Notes: generated by a model from the sequence alone, not told the origin. Shown: positions 12,512-24,117, counted from the first letter of the stretch. The stretch: DNA of 64,000 nucleotides from Hydra vulgaris (GCF_038396675.1 NC_088927.1:41562501-41626500); one strand, 5' to 3'. Program-made: numbers and translations.

Positions 12512-12862
12512 TGGAATAGTGTTAAATATATTAAAAAGACCTAATGTCTAAAATGTCGCAAAAAAAAAGAATAGTGTCGCAAATAATAAAATTGGAATAG
12601 TGTCAAAAACATAAAAAACCGTTTTTTGTTTTCAACACTATTCCTTAAATTCATTTGCGACACTATTCGTTTTTTTGTTTTCGACACTATTCATTACACT
12701 CCTTTGCAACATTATTCCTTTTTCTATTTTCGACACTATTTATTAAATTCATTTGACAATCAATCATGTGACAATTTGCGGCACTATTCTTTTTTCACAT
12801 TTTCGACAATCAAGTTTGCGACAATAAAAATTTGCGACCATCAAAATTTTGCGACACTATTT
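12512..12862. repeat. Inverted array of GCGACACTATTC motifs
   Basis: The word GAATAGTGTCGCAAA and variants occur on the left (about 12512-12605), and its reverse complement TTTGCGACACTATTC occurs at least four times on the right (about 12630-12862). The inner arms, about 12555-12618 and 12619-12680, pair as a hairpin of roughly 55 bp with few mismatches. The array ends directly against the left end of the next transposon. It may be a foldback or MITE-like element; no coding sequence is present. Confidence 0.7.
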
Positions 12863-12895
12863 CGCCACACCCTGAAAATAGTGCAGTCAACTTGA

Positions 12896-12966
12896 GGGTC
12901 AACCTGGACAAAATTTGTAAAAAGCAGTGTTTGGTACCGTTCGAACCGCAATTTTATGTACATTTT
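12896..12966 (+). repeat. Left terminal inverted repeat
   Basis: About 70 bp matching, in reverse complement, 18562-18630 at the other end of the element. Confidence 0.85.
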
Positions 12967-13012
12967 TCAGAAAATTATTAATTATTTTTAAATGAATCTT
13001 TTTTTATCATAA

Positions 13013-13452
13013 TTAATCTTTTAAATGCTCTACATTACCATTAGCTTTTATAGCAAATTTTATTCCAGCAGACGAAACTTGTTCTTTTGTTGCGAAAGGG
13101 TCGTTGAATACCAGACAAACCTTTTTAACTAAAATGCTGTTTTGTTCTATTAGCTTCATGGCAGCAGTTTTGCCTTGCCCAAAACATGAAGATGTAGTAT
13201 AAGATCCGCCCCAAGCATGAATAAATAGTAGATTGCTTCTTACATAAGTTGGCAACAGTGAGATAGCTTCTTGCATACTGATCAGTTCCATGTATTTTTA
13301 TATGTCTTTACGAGCTTCATGGCGTATGAAAATATCGCTCATTGATGGCTGCCACATGTTTAAAAGTAAAACAAGTATGTCTGTATCATCAGCAACAACG
13401 GTAGTATGATTTCCTTGGCTTTTTCGAGACTTGCATTTTCAAGACTTTTTTC
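13013..13452 (-). pseudogene. C-terminal nuclease-like part of the transposon protein
   Basis: On the minus strand a frame in the 13380-13425 area encodes TTVVADDTDILVLLLNMW, a PIN/XPG-like acidic motif. It continues after a stop at the codon for residue DI* (about 13296) into 13291-13013, which encodes LLFIHAWGGSYTTSSCFGQGKTAAMK and DPFATKEQVSSAG. These are signature blocks of this multicopy family. The segment ends with TAA at 13013, shorter than relatives. Upstream it is cut off from the rest of the gene by the nested element at 13453-14330. Confidence 0.65.
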
Positions 13453-14330
13453 GGTGTGCCATGCTAGACAAGAATAAAATGAGGATAAAAAACTAGGAAA
13501 GAATAATTTCAGAATAGAATGTTTTATGATAGAAATAAAGAAACCTTACTAGAAAAGAATTTTTACAAAAGAATATTTTTTGGCAGAAATTTTGAAAAGA
13601 AACTTAAAATACTTTCTAAGAAAGAATATTTTTTAATAAACGTAAACAACTTGCTTTGAAAGAATTTTATTTAATAAATGCGAAAAACTTACTAGGAAAG
13701 AATTTTATTTAATAAATCTAAAAAACTTGCTACGACAGAATTTTATTTCATTAACCAAAAAAAACTCATAGTTTAGCATTTTGTTGCGTTAGAATAAATA
13801 TTTTGAAGGGCTTTATGCAGTAAACTAATTTATTAAAAAAATGCAACTAAGATTTGTGCAAATAGAATATTATATAGTAAATTTGAGACATTTTATTAAT
13901 AAAATATTTTGATATTTTAAATGAATTTTTCTGATCGAACCAAAATTAATGCAATTATAATTATTTAACATTTATTCAATTAAAAATCATAACTGTAATT
14001 ACCAAATTGCGCGCAAATTCTTTCTTAAAATTTCTTTGCTAGCACATTTTTAAAATTTCTTTTGTAAAATTTCTTTGCTAGTGCGTTTTTCCAATTTTCT
14101 TTGCTAGAAAGAAAATGTCTTTTACTTGTGCGATTTCTATCCTAAAAAAGTATTTGCTAGTAAGTTTTTCATTTTTCTTTGCCAGAAAGGATATATGTAT
14201 TTCTTCCTTCTTTTCTATCCTTCAATTATTCTATCCTAAAAAGTAATCATGTTTTTTCTATCATAGCAAGAATTTTCATGTTTCTTTCCTAGAAAGGCTT
14301 TCCTGAATTCTTGTCTAGAACCGGCCAACC
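13453..14330. mobile_element. Nested 878-bp non-autonomous element
   Basis: This stretch interrupts the host transposon's open frame exactly where conserved family sequence should continue. Its ends are inverted: CTAGACAAGAAT at 13464-13475 and ATTCTTGTCTAG at 14307-14318, with outer parts GGTGTGCC (13453) and GGCCAACC (14323-14330) roughly matching in reverse complement. The host word CTTGCATTTTCAAGACTTTT occurs at 13430-13449 on the left and twice on the right, 14339-14358 and 14360-14379, suggesting duplication of target sequence. The inside is non-coding and rich in CTAGnAAAGAA-type words in both orientations. Confidence 0.65.
13602..13760 (+). repeat. 38-bp tandem repeat inside the nested element
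   Basis: Units starting at 13648, 13686 and 13724 are spaced exactly 38 bp and carry AACTTRCTAGGAAAGAATTT-like sequence followed by TATTTAATAAAT. A longer, more diverged unit precedes them. Confidence 0.75.
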
Positions 14331-17300
14331 TATTTTTCCTTGCATTTTCAAGACTTTTTCTTGCATTTTCAAGACTTTTCAAAACTATAGTTTTATCAGC
14401 GTCATCTTCATATCTAGTGCAATCATGACCATGCAATAGCACTTGATAAGGAGCTAATTAAATTAGTTTTGTTGTTTTTGTTTAATAAAAAATCGGCTTG
14501 CAGTTAATTTCCGTTTGATGATGTAGAGCAAGATCAGGAAGTTTAAACTTTTACTCATCTTTGGTGCTCATGATATTTCGTCGAAAGTTTGTAGCCATCA
14601 AAAGCCACAGTTGTATTTTTTCCATATTTTCGGTCAATATAGTTGCAATACTGTTGAACTATATCACCAAATGTAGAAGGAATTTTCCAAAGGACTTTGT
14701 CTAGTAATGCTCCCCCGTCTAAAACATAGTTGGTTTTGTTTGACTCATTTGATTGTTTAGTTGAAGAATTACTTAGAAGAACTTTACTAAGTAATGCTTT
14801 ATTGGATTTCCTCATAAGACCATCTTTAAAAAGCGATGTTGTGTCAGGTGTTAACCCATACTCAAAGCAACTTGTAATGTCTTCTGATCGTTCAGCTAAC
14901 ATGATAAGTCTTTGAAAGAGAGCAGTTGGATTCGCATGAGTTGTTTCATTATTAACTTTAATTCCAGGGTGTAACGTTATAAGACTTTTAGCTTTTTCAG
15001 AACGTTTTACAGCAGCTTTGTTAACAACAACATTGTCAAGAGCCATTTGAATTTCTAATCCTATCTTTTCGGCATCATCACAGTTTATAGCATCACTTTC
15101 AGCGGCAGCTAATCCCGTAAAAATGCATCGCATTTTGTTCTATTATGACTTTGAGATCTTTTTCATCCCTAGTTTGTCGTGCATCACCACACTCTGTGTG
15201 TTGCAGACTGGTTGTATAATCTTGGTTGGTGACCATTGTCATAGCTGCATGAACTGATGCACATTCATGCATAGTATTGACCCAAAGATCTCTAGTACTT
15301 GTGGCCATACCTCTGCCATGTGTTAGCCCTCCTCTGCTTTTAATCGCTTTTAATCATACTTTGTGCTATGACTAAATCAGGCCATAGACCTGCCCAATAA
15401 CGATTACTTCTTCTGATACAATGATATCCGGTCTTACTGTACTGTATATATAGTAAAGAGTGATCAAGTTTTAAGGATTGCATTTTTTGAAGGTATAAAC
15501 GTGCGCTCTTAGCAAAATTAATGTGTCCTGTTGCTGCAAAAAGAATAAGCATTAGTCTCATAGCTTCTAAATTTTCATCCCAGTTACCAGTTCTTTCTGC
15601 TCGTATAAACATTTTAATGATGCTAACATAGTAAAGATACTGAATCCAGAGTCTGGCTGTTTTTGACTGTTCTTCTAAAAATATTTTTTGTTTATCCAGT
15701 TGTTTTTGTACTACTTCAATAATTGAAGATTTGTTGACATCATCTACTTTTATAATTTGGTTAACTAAGTCTTGATAGATTCCTTCTAGAGCAGATTGAT
15801 CATATGTTGCTGCTAAACTTTCTGCAAGAAGTGTAGTCAGGGCCGACTCAACTAAAAAGTGTGTACGAAGTGCTCGTGCTACTGCTTTCCCAGAAATTAT
15901 ATGGAATATTGAATTCTTTGCATATATTGGTTCTAACAGTCTTTCAAATTCTGAACCTTCCATGATTGTCCCAATTGATCCAAGAAAACACATTAAAGTA
16001 TGAAAACCCCCTAATCGAACAACTATACCAAGATCTTGGGAATTTGCAATTTCAAATGCCTTTATCCATAAAGGTTGGTCAAATGTTACACTTGGTGGAA
16101 CACCTAAAGCCTTAGCCTGATTTTTTACAAACATCAAAGTAGAATAAATACATTTTTCGTCTGATGGATTAATATGGATTAATATTGAATATAGGGAGCA
16201 TAAAGATGTCACTTTTTGGTGGATGATTTTTATTTTTTTGATGCTTTTGCATAAAACCATTCCATTGTGGTCTATTTTTAACTGAACGAAATGTATTTAA
16301 CAAATGCTACAGAAGATCAATTCCAGTAGATAAAAGTATGGTTGAAGGTAACTGAAGTTGAGAAATAGGCTTGAAAATGATTTTAGACAAACAAGACACT
16401 TCTGGAGTATCGTACGAAAGAATTGGTATTATATTCTGGGAGTGCATTTCTGTTATTCGAGACATTACTCTTTTAATTTGAATTGGTATATTTAATGGTT
16501 GAATTAGATCTTTTGTATCAACTGCAATAATCCCCATGCCATGCAATGTATCTTTACCATCAATAATGCAGATGTTATGGGCAACATTGTCAGCTACCCA
16601 TCGGGTAAGAGATCCTTTAAGTAACGCTTCAATAGCTTTCTCTTCACTTCTAACAACTGAATGCTTGTATCGAGTTACCTCGGACGGGCTAATGGAAAAT
16701 CCTAGTTTGAATAGCTGATTTATTAACCATTTAGAGCCAAGCATATGATCTGCTTCTACACCTAATCCAAACAGCAATGGTGGTATACATGATCTTGGCC
16801 TTACAGCTTTTATAACTGCTTGACCTATTGAGGATTGCTTTTGTTCGTCTTTTATCAAAACTCACATAAAAAAACGAAGAAGAGGAGTTAAGCTTTCGTG
16901 ATAATTTTCAATATTTAAGTTGGAAGGGTACTCTTTGGTAATAAAGTTTTAAGCATTTATTTCTACTTTTATCAGCTTTGCAGCTGTTTTAATAATTCTT
17001 TCACATTCACTGATGTTGTCTTGTGCCCTTTCTTTTATGGACTTCTGAATTATGAAATTCGCAGTATCTTTAAAACAAATTAGTTTGGTTTTCCGTCGCT
17101 TTTTACGAATACAATATCATCACAATATCGAAGCTCTAACTTTCTTTTCATTTGTTTCATCGAATAAACTTTGTCATCCGATCCTGCTAGTTCAATCTTT
17201 TTTGTATGCATATCACACGTTGTCATAGGGGCTATTGCATCTTCAAAATACATGCAAAGTTTATCAAAGTTTTGTGACATTTTACTATCCTCACTACGAC

Positions 17301-17340
17301 CAGGTTTTGAAACAGATGAATTTGATTAAAGAAAATTTAA
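14331..17340 (-). pseudogene. Main body of the Academ-like transposon protein
   Basis: Reading the minus strand from 17340 down, several frames join into one conserved family protein. 17280-17080 begins MSQNFDKLCMYFED. 16858-16307 includes ARPRSC-type IPPLLFGLGVEAD and VADNVAHNICIIDGKDTLHGMG. 16260-15340 is the longest block (306 codons), with PSVTFDQPLWIKAFEIA, LGGFHTLMCFLGSIGTIMEG, SGKAVARALR and a C-terminal RYWAGLWPDLVIAQSM. 15308-15099 has STRDLWVNTMHECASVHAAM. 15133-14555 ends with FGDIVQQYCNYIDRKYG and VAFDGYKLSTKYHEHQR. 14442-14387 has HGHDCTRYEDDADK. Frame changes occur near 17080, 16860, 16260, 15330, 15100-15130 and 14555, so this copy is inactive. The function of the individual blocks is not established here. 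Confidence 0.65.
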
Positions 17341-17433
17341 TCACAGAAAGAAACAATAAATAAGTTATATTATAATTTATTATATTATACCAAGTTCAAA
17401 ATTAAAAATTTTCATTTTATCAAACTAACATAC

Positions 17434-18135
17434 AGTTTAGTCATTGAAAATAGTTGATAGCATTTAGAATGATACACAGCCTCACTGGCAACCAAATCAA
17501 TGCATCCATTCAAACAGTGGCCAACACTAGATGACCAACCATCAATTCTCTTTTCACACATTTTAAGAAGATTTTCTTTGCAACATATTGTTTCTACATG
17601 GATTATATTGGCACGATCTAGATGTTTAGAATCCACAATAGCTAGTTTTCCACAAATAAAACAGTTTTTTTTCCAAAAAAATTTTCCTAAAAAAATATTA
17701 TTTTCATTAACACTACCGAGAATTCATTTAAAAAGTCTTTTTTACTCTTTTACCATTTGCCATGTACATTTATATTATATATAACTTATATATATTATAT
17801 ATGACTTATATATATTTTTATACTTTTTAGTATATTAAGCGAATTGGCATTTCAATTAAAACTTACTTCTGAGCGTAGCTTACGTTTCCTCTTTAGAGGA
17901 TTTTCTGTGGTTGACAACATTCGCTTGTTTGTATAATCTTTTCTGCAAACAGAATGAACCTTGATGCTGGTTTTACCGTTCAAAAAGTTGGTTAGTTGGG
18001 AGTCAGTTCTAAGCTTTGAAAACTCAAATATAGTTTTTGTTCCTTTTTCTCCCACAGTAACAAGTGTAGCGTTGGTTGTTTCTTTACAGATAATGCAAAA
18101 TTTTTTCGTAATTTTAAATAATATAAAATGCCTAT
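17434..18135 (-). pseudogene. N-terminal zinc-binding exons of the same transposon gene
   Basis: Two exon-like segments lie upstream of the body. The first, about 18135-17867, encodes CIICKETT ... SVCRKDYTNKR (a C-x2-C ... C pattern) and ends at a strong donor (GAA|GTAAGT). The second, about 17686-17434, is preceded by a T-rich acceptor, encodes CFICGKLAIVD, WSSSVGHCLNGCIDLVAS and YHSKCYQLF, and ends near a GTATGT donor. Relatives have the same two Cys-rich blocks before the body. The reading phases of the two segments do not match perfectly, so an indel or a different splice choice must be assumed. Confidence 0.5.
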
Positions 18136-18561
18136 TTCTAAAGAAATATTTTGCGCATTAGTACTAATGTGTCAGTAAATGATTAATGCTCAATGCTTTT
18201 ATACAAAAAATTTAAAGTTTGACATTTTATTTTTGACATATTTTTATATATTAGGCATTAAATAGAAGAAAAAGGCCTAAAGCAATATAACAAAAACTTG
18301 TTATATTACTTGTTAAATTTGGTACCAGATCCCTTGTATTAAATAAATAAATAAAACTCATTTTATATATTGCTAAGAATTAAAAAACAAATTATGCAAA
18401 CTTACATTTTATTTATATAAATAAACAATAATAATCAAACTCAGCATAATTAGGAATTTCATTAAACTATAAAATTGTCAAAAATGCAAAATAGTGACCC
18501 TAAGTAAAATAGCCATATCTTTTTTTCTCCAAATAGTTATTCGGTGGACGTTTTCCTGCTT

Positions 18562-18630
18562 AAAATACAAAAAATTACGCTTCTAATGATACCAAACACT
18601 GCTTTTTACAAATTTTGTCCAGGTTGACCC
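18562..18630 (-). repeat. Right terminal inverted repeat
   Basis: Reverse-complement match to 12896-12966; it defines the right end of the 5.8-kb element together with the outer tip ending at 18656. Confidence 0.85.
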
Positions 18631-18744
18631 CATTTTCAGCCTGTTTTGACTACACTAAAAGCACTGAGTTGAAAAATAATATTGCCAATTCAACCAAGTA
18701 AATTGTACAAGTTAGCATAAAAAGATAATTTTTTTTGTATAAAC

Positions 18745-19495
18745 ATCAACATTAGGAGTGTACCGGACCTTTTTTCCGGCCGAAATTCCGGTTGGAATTT
18801 GTAATCATTCTTTTAGATCATTCCGGTTCCGGCCGATATCAGAATATTTCAGGCCAGAATACCGGGATTTATTTTTTACTATTTTTTTAAGTCATGTGAT
18901 ACAGGCTGTGTAAATTAAATCAAAAAATCATTATCCTAGGGGGAAATGAAGAACTATAGGTAAACCTAAATAAAAAATGCAAACACAATGTAATTTTAGG
19001 TAAAGCTATAGTTAAGTGGTCTAAAATGATTTTATTATTTTGCTTGTTGTACTCTCGTCAGTAGAGGTTTTTTAAACATTAGAAGTTTTAAAGTAAATTA
19101 TAAAAGAAAAAAGATTACTTCCCTATGCCAATCCCTAAGTCGATGTAGCAGCATGCTCTTGTAGCAGCAGGGTATAAGATAGTCAATGTAGCAGTGCTCC
19201 CTTGTAGCAGCAGGATATAAGAAAGTCGATGTATGTAGTAGAGCCAATAAATATTCTCTACGTTTATATTAAAATATCACCACTTTGAGAAAGCATAACA
19301 AGCAAAAATATAAAATTATTTTAGATCGTTAAACTGTAATTTTTTGTATGTTTATTTGCAGTAATCACATATGTATGGATTTCTAAAAGTTTATGAATAT
19401 TGTGGTGCAAATAGTTCCTATCCAGTTTTGGGCAACAAATGAGCTCTTTTTTCATCGAAAATGTTACCTGCCTCTGTCAGAGGCAGGGCTAAAAC
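18745..19495 (-). pseudogene. hAT transposase tail with its 3' terminus
   Basis: On the minus strand, 19490-19390 reads AGNIFDEKRAHLLPKTG then a stop, the end of the hAT dimerisation domain. At the far side, 18755-18860 is GC-rich with GTGTACCGGACC and repeated CCGG/GGCCG words, as in hAT ends. The rest of the gene upstream is absent; the foldback at 19496 begins exactly where the coding match stops. The tail between them contains the 43-bp tandem repeat. Confidence 0.5.
19139..19237 (+). repeat. 43-bp tandem repeat, about two copies
   Basis: GTCGATGTAGCAG starts at 19139, a variant at 19182, and a third partial copy at 19225, a constant 43-bp period. Confidence 0.75.
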
Positions 19496-19738
19496 CATTT
19501 TTTTGTTTCATACTTTTACATTTAGGTTTAAATTGAAATATTTACTGTATTAGACATCCAATACTTTTTAACTATTTAAAAGTTAAGAAACATTTAAAAT
19601 GAGTCTATTCTCAGAGGCTCTGAGAATAGACTCATTTTAAATGATTCTTAACTTTTAAATAGCTAAAAAGTATAGGATGCCTAATACCGTAAATATTTTA
19701 ATTTTAACCTAAATGTAAAAGTATGAAACAAAAAAATG
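19496..19738. repeat. 243-bp near-perfect palindrome (foldback)
   Basis: Arms 19496-19616 and 19618-19738 are reverse complements over 121 bp with about seven mismatches, centred on the G at 19617 (TCAGAG-G-CTCTGA). There is no spacer and no coding sequence. It looks like a foldback or palindromic MITE inserted into, or truncating, a hAT gene. Confidence 0.85.
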
Positions 19739-19885
19739 ATTTTAAATATAAATATTATGCAGGATAAAACTTTCAATAAATATAATTATAAGAAACAAAC
19801 AAAAATAACATTTTAGATTTAAATGAAATAAAGATCAAACTAATGAAATTCTCAACTAAAAAATCACTTTCATTCTTGAATTTTC

Positions 19886-20134
<249 letters not shown>

Positions 20135-20270
20135 TGTAGTATCCGTGTTCGGCATAATACACATATGCCTCGTGTTATTATCATTACTTAAAATAAATAT
20201 GGCGGTTTGCACGCTTTAAACTTTATGTTGTATTTGATTCTTAATCTAGCATTATCCTTAGAATATTACA
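20135..20270 (+). repeat. 5' LTR, 136 bp
   Basis: It begins TGTAGTATCCGTG, ends ATTACA (TG...CA form) and is followed at once by a TGG primer-binding site. Its first ~47 bp recur at 24199 with one difference (G/A at the fifth base). Confidence 0.8.
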
Positions 20271-20285
20271 TGGTACCAGAAGTTA
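20271..20285 (+). promoter_or_regulatory. Primer-binding site
   Basis: TGGTACCAGAAGT directly after the LTR has the TGG start expected of a tRNA 3'-end complement. The tRNA was not identified. Confidence 0.6.
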
Positions 20286-20288
20286 AAT

Positions 20289-20935
20289 GGCAATGTTTCA
20301 GAAAACCGGCGAAAATGGAAGCAGATATGGAATCTTTATAAAATAGCTTCGGGAGTCAATGATAAAAATGAAGATATTCAATGTGCCATTTTCCTTCATA
20401 TGATTGGCGAAGACGCTTTAAGAGTATACGATACATTCATTTTCACAATCGAAGAAAATGATAAATTAACACCTTTAGTTCAAAAGTTTGAATGTTATTT
20501 CAGCCCAAAAAAAAACATAACTTATAAACGTTATTTATTCAATACTTGTGTGCAAGACAGTAGACTATTTACTGACTTCTTGATTGATTTACGAAATAAA
20601 GCTAAAACATGCGAGTTTGGAACCTTCGAAGAAAGTCTAATACGCGACAGAATAGTCTGTGGTATCGACTCTAAAGCTGCCAAAGAACGACTACTTCGAG
20701 ACACTGAGCTCACTCTAGAAAAAACAATAAATTTTATGAGAGCATATGAAACATCGAAAAGGCAACTAAAAGCACTCGAAAATACAATCCAGGCAGATTC
20801 TATAAACAAACATGGAAACAAAACTAAATTCAACTCCATAAAGATTGATAGACATTTACAAAAACTTGCTACTACTGTAGATCACAACATACTACCTCGT
20901 CTTGCCCAGCATATGGCCTAAAGTGCATTTTGCTA
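20289..20935 (+). pseudogene. Gag of the gypsy element
   Basis: The frame is open from about 20289 (no ATG in frame near the start) through 20921 and encodes a capsid-like domain: WRKWKQIWNLYKIASG, IFLHMIGEDALRVYDTF and LFTDFLIDLRNKAKTCEFG, then RDRIVCGI. Near 20908-20945 the remains of a zinc knuckle (CPAYG ... HFARVCRSK in shifting frames) show a small deletion/frameshift at the gag-pol junction. Intact relatives have a complete CCHC knuckle here. Confidence 0.75.
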
Positions 20936-23900
20936 GAGTGTGCCGATCCAAAACTAATCGCTTTAATTCTAATCGTTTTGACCAAGTTGATCAAAAAGAA
21001 GTCAACCTTAACGTTGCAGAGTTATATATTCATCATGTTGCAGCATCGATGGAATGCACTGACGATTTAACCACAAATATTACAGTCAACAACAAAAATA
21101 TAGCATTTAAATTAGATACTGGAGCCCAATGCAACGTCATTCCATACAACGTCTACAACTCTATTCCTGGAAAGCCTCCTCTCAAAAAAAAACAATAACT
21201 AGACTAAATTTATATGGTGGAAACAATATTCCTGTACTAGGAACTTGCAATCTGACTGTTAAAAAGAATAACATTTCACGAGTGTGCCAATTTTTTGTTG
21301 TATCTCTTTCTGATGTAAAACCACTTCTTGGTCTAAGTTCCTGCAAATCTCTTGAAATACTAAACGTTAACGATGTTGAAATTGATAAAGCTAACATTTT
21401 TAAACATTATGGTGACGTTTTTATCGGCCTTGGTGTAGTTAAAGGAAACTATCATATCACAGTTGCTAAAAATGCAATCCCAGTCATTCATGCACCAAGG
21501 AAAGTACCAATGACTGTCCTACCTAAACTTAAAAGCACACTTGACCGTCTTGTAAAAGCCTCAGTTATCTCAAAGATTTCTAAACCTACACCTTGGACAC
21601 ACTCAATGGTCATCGTAGAAAAAAAAGATGGATCTTTAAGATTATACATTGATCCGAAAGAACTAAACAAGTCTGTTGAAAGACAATACAAAACCACTCC
21701 ATCTACAGAAGAAATCTCTAGCAAACTTTGTGGCAACAAAGTTTTTACTGTCATAAACATGGCTGATTGCTATTGGCATATAAAACTAGATGAACCTTCT
21801 TCAGAGCTATGCACATTCAACACTCCTTATGGTCGATACAAATTCAACCGCATGCTATTCGGCATATCATGCGCATCGGATGCTGCACAAGAAATGATAG
21901 AAATTAACTTTGGTGATATTCCTAATGTTCTGGCTATCCACGATGACTTAATCATTGCAGCTAAAACAGATGCAGAGCATGATACAATTTTTAAACAAAT
22001 TCTACAACGAGCTCGTGAGAGAAACATTAGATTCAACTTAAAAAAAATACAATTTCGAGTACCTGAAGTCAAGTATCTCGGGAATATAATCAGTCATGAA
22101 GGAATAAGAATTGATCCAGATAAAACCAAAGCCATATCTGCATACCCATTGCCTGCATGTCAAGCAGATTTGCAACGGCTCTTAGGAATGGTCAACTATC
22201 TGCGACAATTCATCCCAAATATGTCGGAGTTAACAGCTCCCCTCCGCCAGGTGCTTAAAAAAGACATACTCTGGTCATGGAACCATGAACATACCAGTGC
22301 TATGGAAAAAATTAAACAGGTTCTTTCATCTTCTCCTGTACTCTCATTCTTTGACACATCAAAAGATGTCCAGATTCAGGTAGACACATCTTCACACGGG
22401 TTAGGAGACTGTATTATGCAAGAAGGTCACCCAATCAGCTATACATCTCGTAGTTTAACTATAGCAGAACAGAGATATGCCCAGATAGAGAAAGAACTTT
22501 TAGCAATCGTTTTTGCTTGTGAACGTTTCAACCAATATACCTATGGCCGACAGGTCTCTATAGAAAGTGATCACAAGCCTCTTGAATAAATTTTACACAA
22601 GCCGCTGTCAGAAGCACCACCTCGCATACAAAGACTTCTGATAAGACTCCAAAAATATCAAATAGTAGTAAAATATGTTCCAGGAAAAGATCTACACATT
22701 GCTGACTCTTTATCACGTGCCCACCTCAACAACTTTGACGAAGATGATAGCCTAAATAAGGACTGCAACGTTATGGTCCACACTTTAGTTCAAAATCTGC
22801 CAATATCAACAGATAAACTAAAGCAATTACAGCACGACACTAAATTTGACCCCGTGCTCTCTTAAATAACAAACTATATTACTTATGGTTGGCCCCGAAA
22901 CCGACAAATACTTTGCAGTGAAGAAAAGAAATATTGGTCCATTAGAAACAACTTACACCTAGCGGAGGGAATAATTCTCACAGAAAATAAAATAGTCATA
23001 CCAACTGCTATGAGATCCCTCATATTAAGACAGCTTCATTTATCACACTTTGGCACCGAAAAGATGAAAGCTAGAGCTCGAAACACTGTTTACTGGCCAG
23101 GACTTACAAGCGACATTGATAAACTAATACTTAATTGCCAAAAATGCCTTAAATACCGTAATAACAACAAAAAGAAAAAAATCATTCAACGCGACATTCC
23201 TGACTTACCATGGAGAAAAGTAGGATCAGATATATATGAGTTGCATGGAAAAATATGTAATTGTTATAGACTACTTTTCTAAATTTATTGAGAACAGTGT
23301 CATTCCTGACAAAATAACATTCTCTGTAATTAAATTCACGAAAACCATTTTTACTCGTCACGGAATACCTTCAACTCTCATTGCCGATAACAACCCCTAC
23401 AACAGTGCAGAGTTCCTTAACTTTTTAAAAGAATATAGGTTCAACTTCACTCTATCAAGTCCTAACTACCCTCAATCAAATGGTCTCAGTAAAATAGGCA
23501 TAAAAATTATAAAGAAAATACTTAAAAAATGCGACAACCCTGAACTTGGTCTTCTAGAATACCTCAACATGCCTCTCACAGGTATGGACTACTCTCCATC
23601 CCAACTTCTCATAAACAGAAGAACGCGAATAACCCTTCCTGTTCACCATGATTTACTTATACCAGCAGTTTCTTTAAACGCTTATAGTCAGATCACCAAG
23701 TCCAGAAATCATCAAAAACAATACTATGATTGGAATGCATCTGAACTCCCAAATCTCGTAGCAAATGACACCGCCCGGATGAGAAAAGACGTAACATAGA
23801 AGAATTTGACAGTTAAAGAAAAACTAACGTTACCCAGATCATACAACGTGGTAGATAAGTACGGAAGAGTATATCGGTGCAATCGTAAATATCTGATTAA

Positions 23901-24117
23901 AACCAATAAACAACCACTAGCATATCAGCATGAACAACTTGATTTACCATACGAATTACCGGCAACTATCACACCTCCTACATCAAATGAGAAAACAGCA
24001 AACAATGAAATCGAAGCTACAAGTATTCATGAAACTCCATCGACTGAACCGCAGCCTGACGTTCGAAGGTCGTCAAGGACTAAAAACAGACCTGCCTACT
24101 TGACGGGCTTCATTTAA
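20936..24117 (+). pseudogene. Pol of the gypsy element (PR-RT-RH-IN)
   Basis: Protease: FKLDTGAQCNVIPYN (20902-21198 frame). A frameshift near 21190 enters the 486-codon block 21129-22589: reverse transcriptase with LYIDPKELNKSV, AIHDDLIIA (the YxDD-type site) and KYLGNIIS; RNase H with DTSSHGLG and SESDHKPLE-like sequence. In-frame stops lie at 22587-22589 and about 22863. Integrase has the zinc region H-x3-H ... CQKCLKY (23010-23170), a frameshift in an A-run near 23250, the core with VIDYFSKF and IADNNPYNS, and NGLSKIG where relatives have a catalytic Glu (here Lys). A TAG at 23797-23799 precedes the C-terminal part (23806-24117), which has VYRCNRKYLIKTN. Confidence 0.85.

Larger units (their letters stand above)
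12880..18656 (-). mobile_element. 5.8-kb TIR DNA transposon, Academ-like (tentative)
   Basis: The two ends carry matching inverted repeats: 12896-12966 and, reversed, 18562-18630 share GGGTCAACCTGGACAAAATT and then AAGCAGTGTTTGGTA with few mismatches. The outer tips AGTGCAGTCAA and AGTGTAGTCAA also match, and AAA(A) next to both tips may be a short target duplication. All recognisable coding is on the minus strand. It belongs to a large cnidarian/fish multicopy family with a zinc-binding N-terminus, a body containing VTFDQPLWIKA and RLGGFHTLMCFLGSIG, and a C-terminal nuclease-like part with VVADDTDILVLL. I assign it to Academ because those elements pair a transposase with an XPG-type nuclease and have short target duplications; that assignment is inference. 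Confidence 0.6.
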
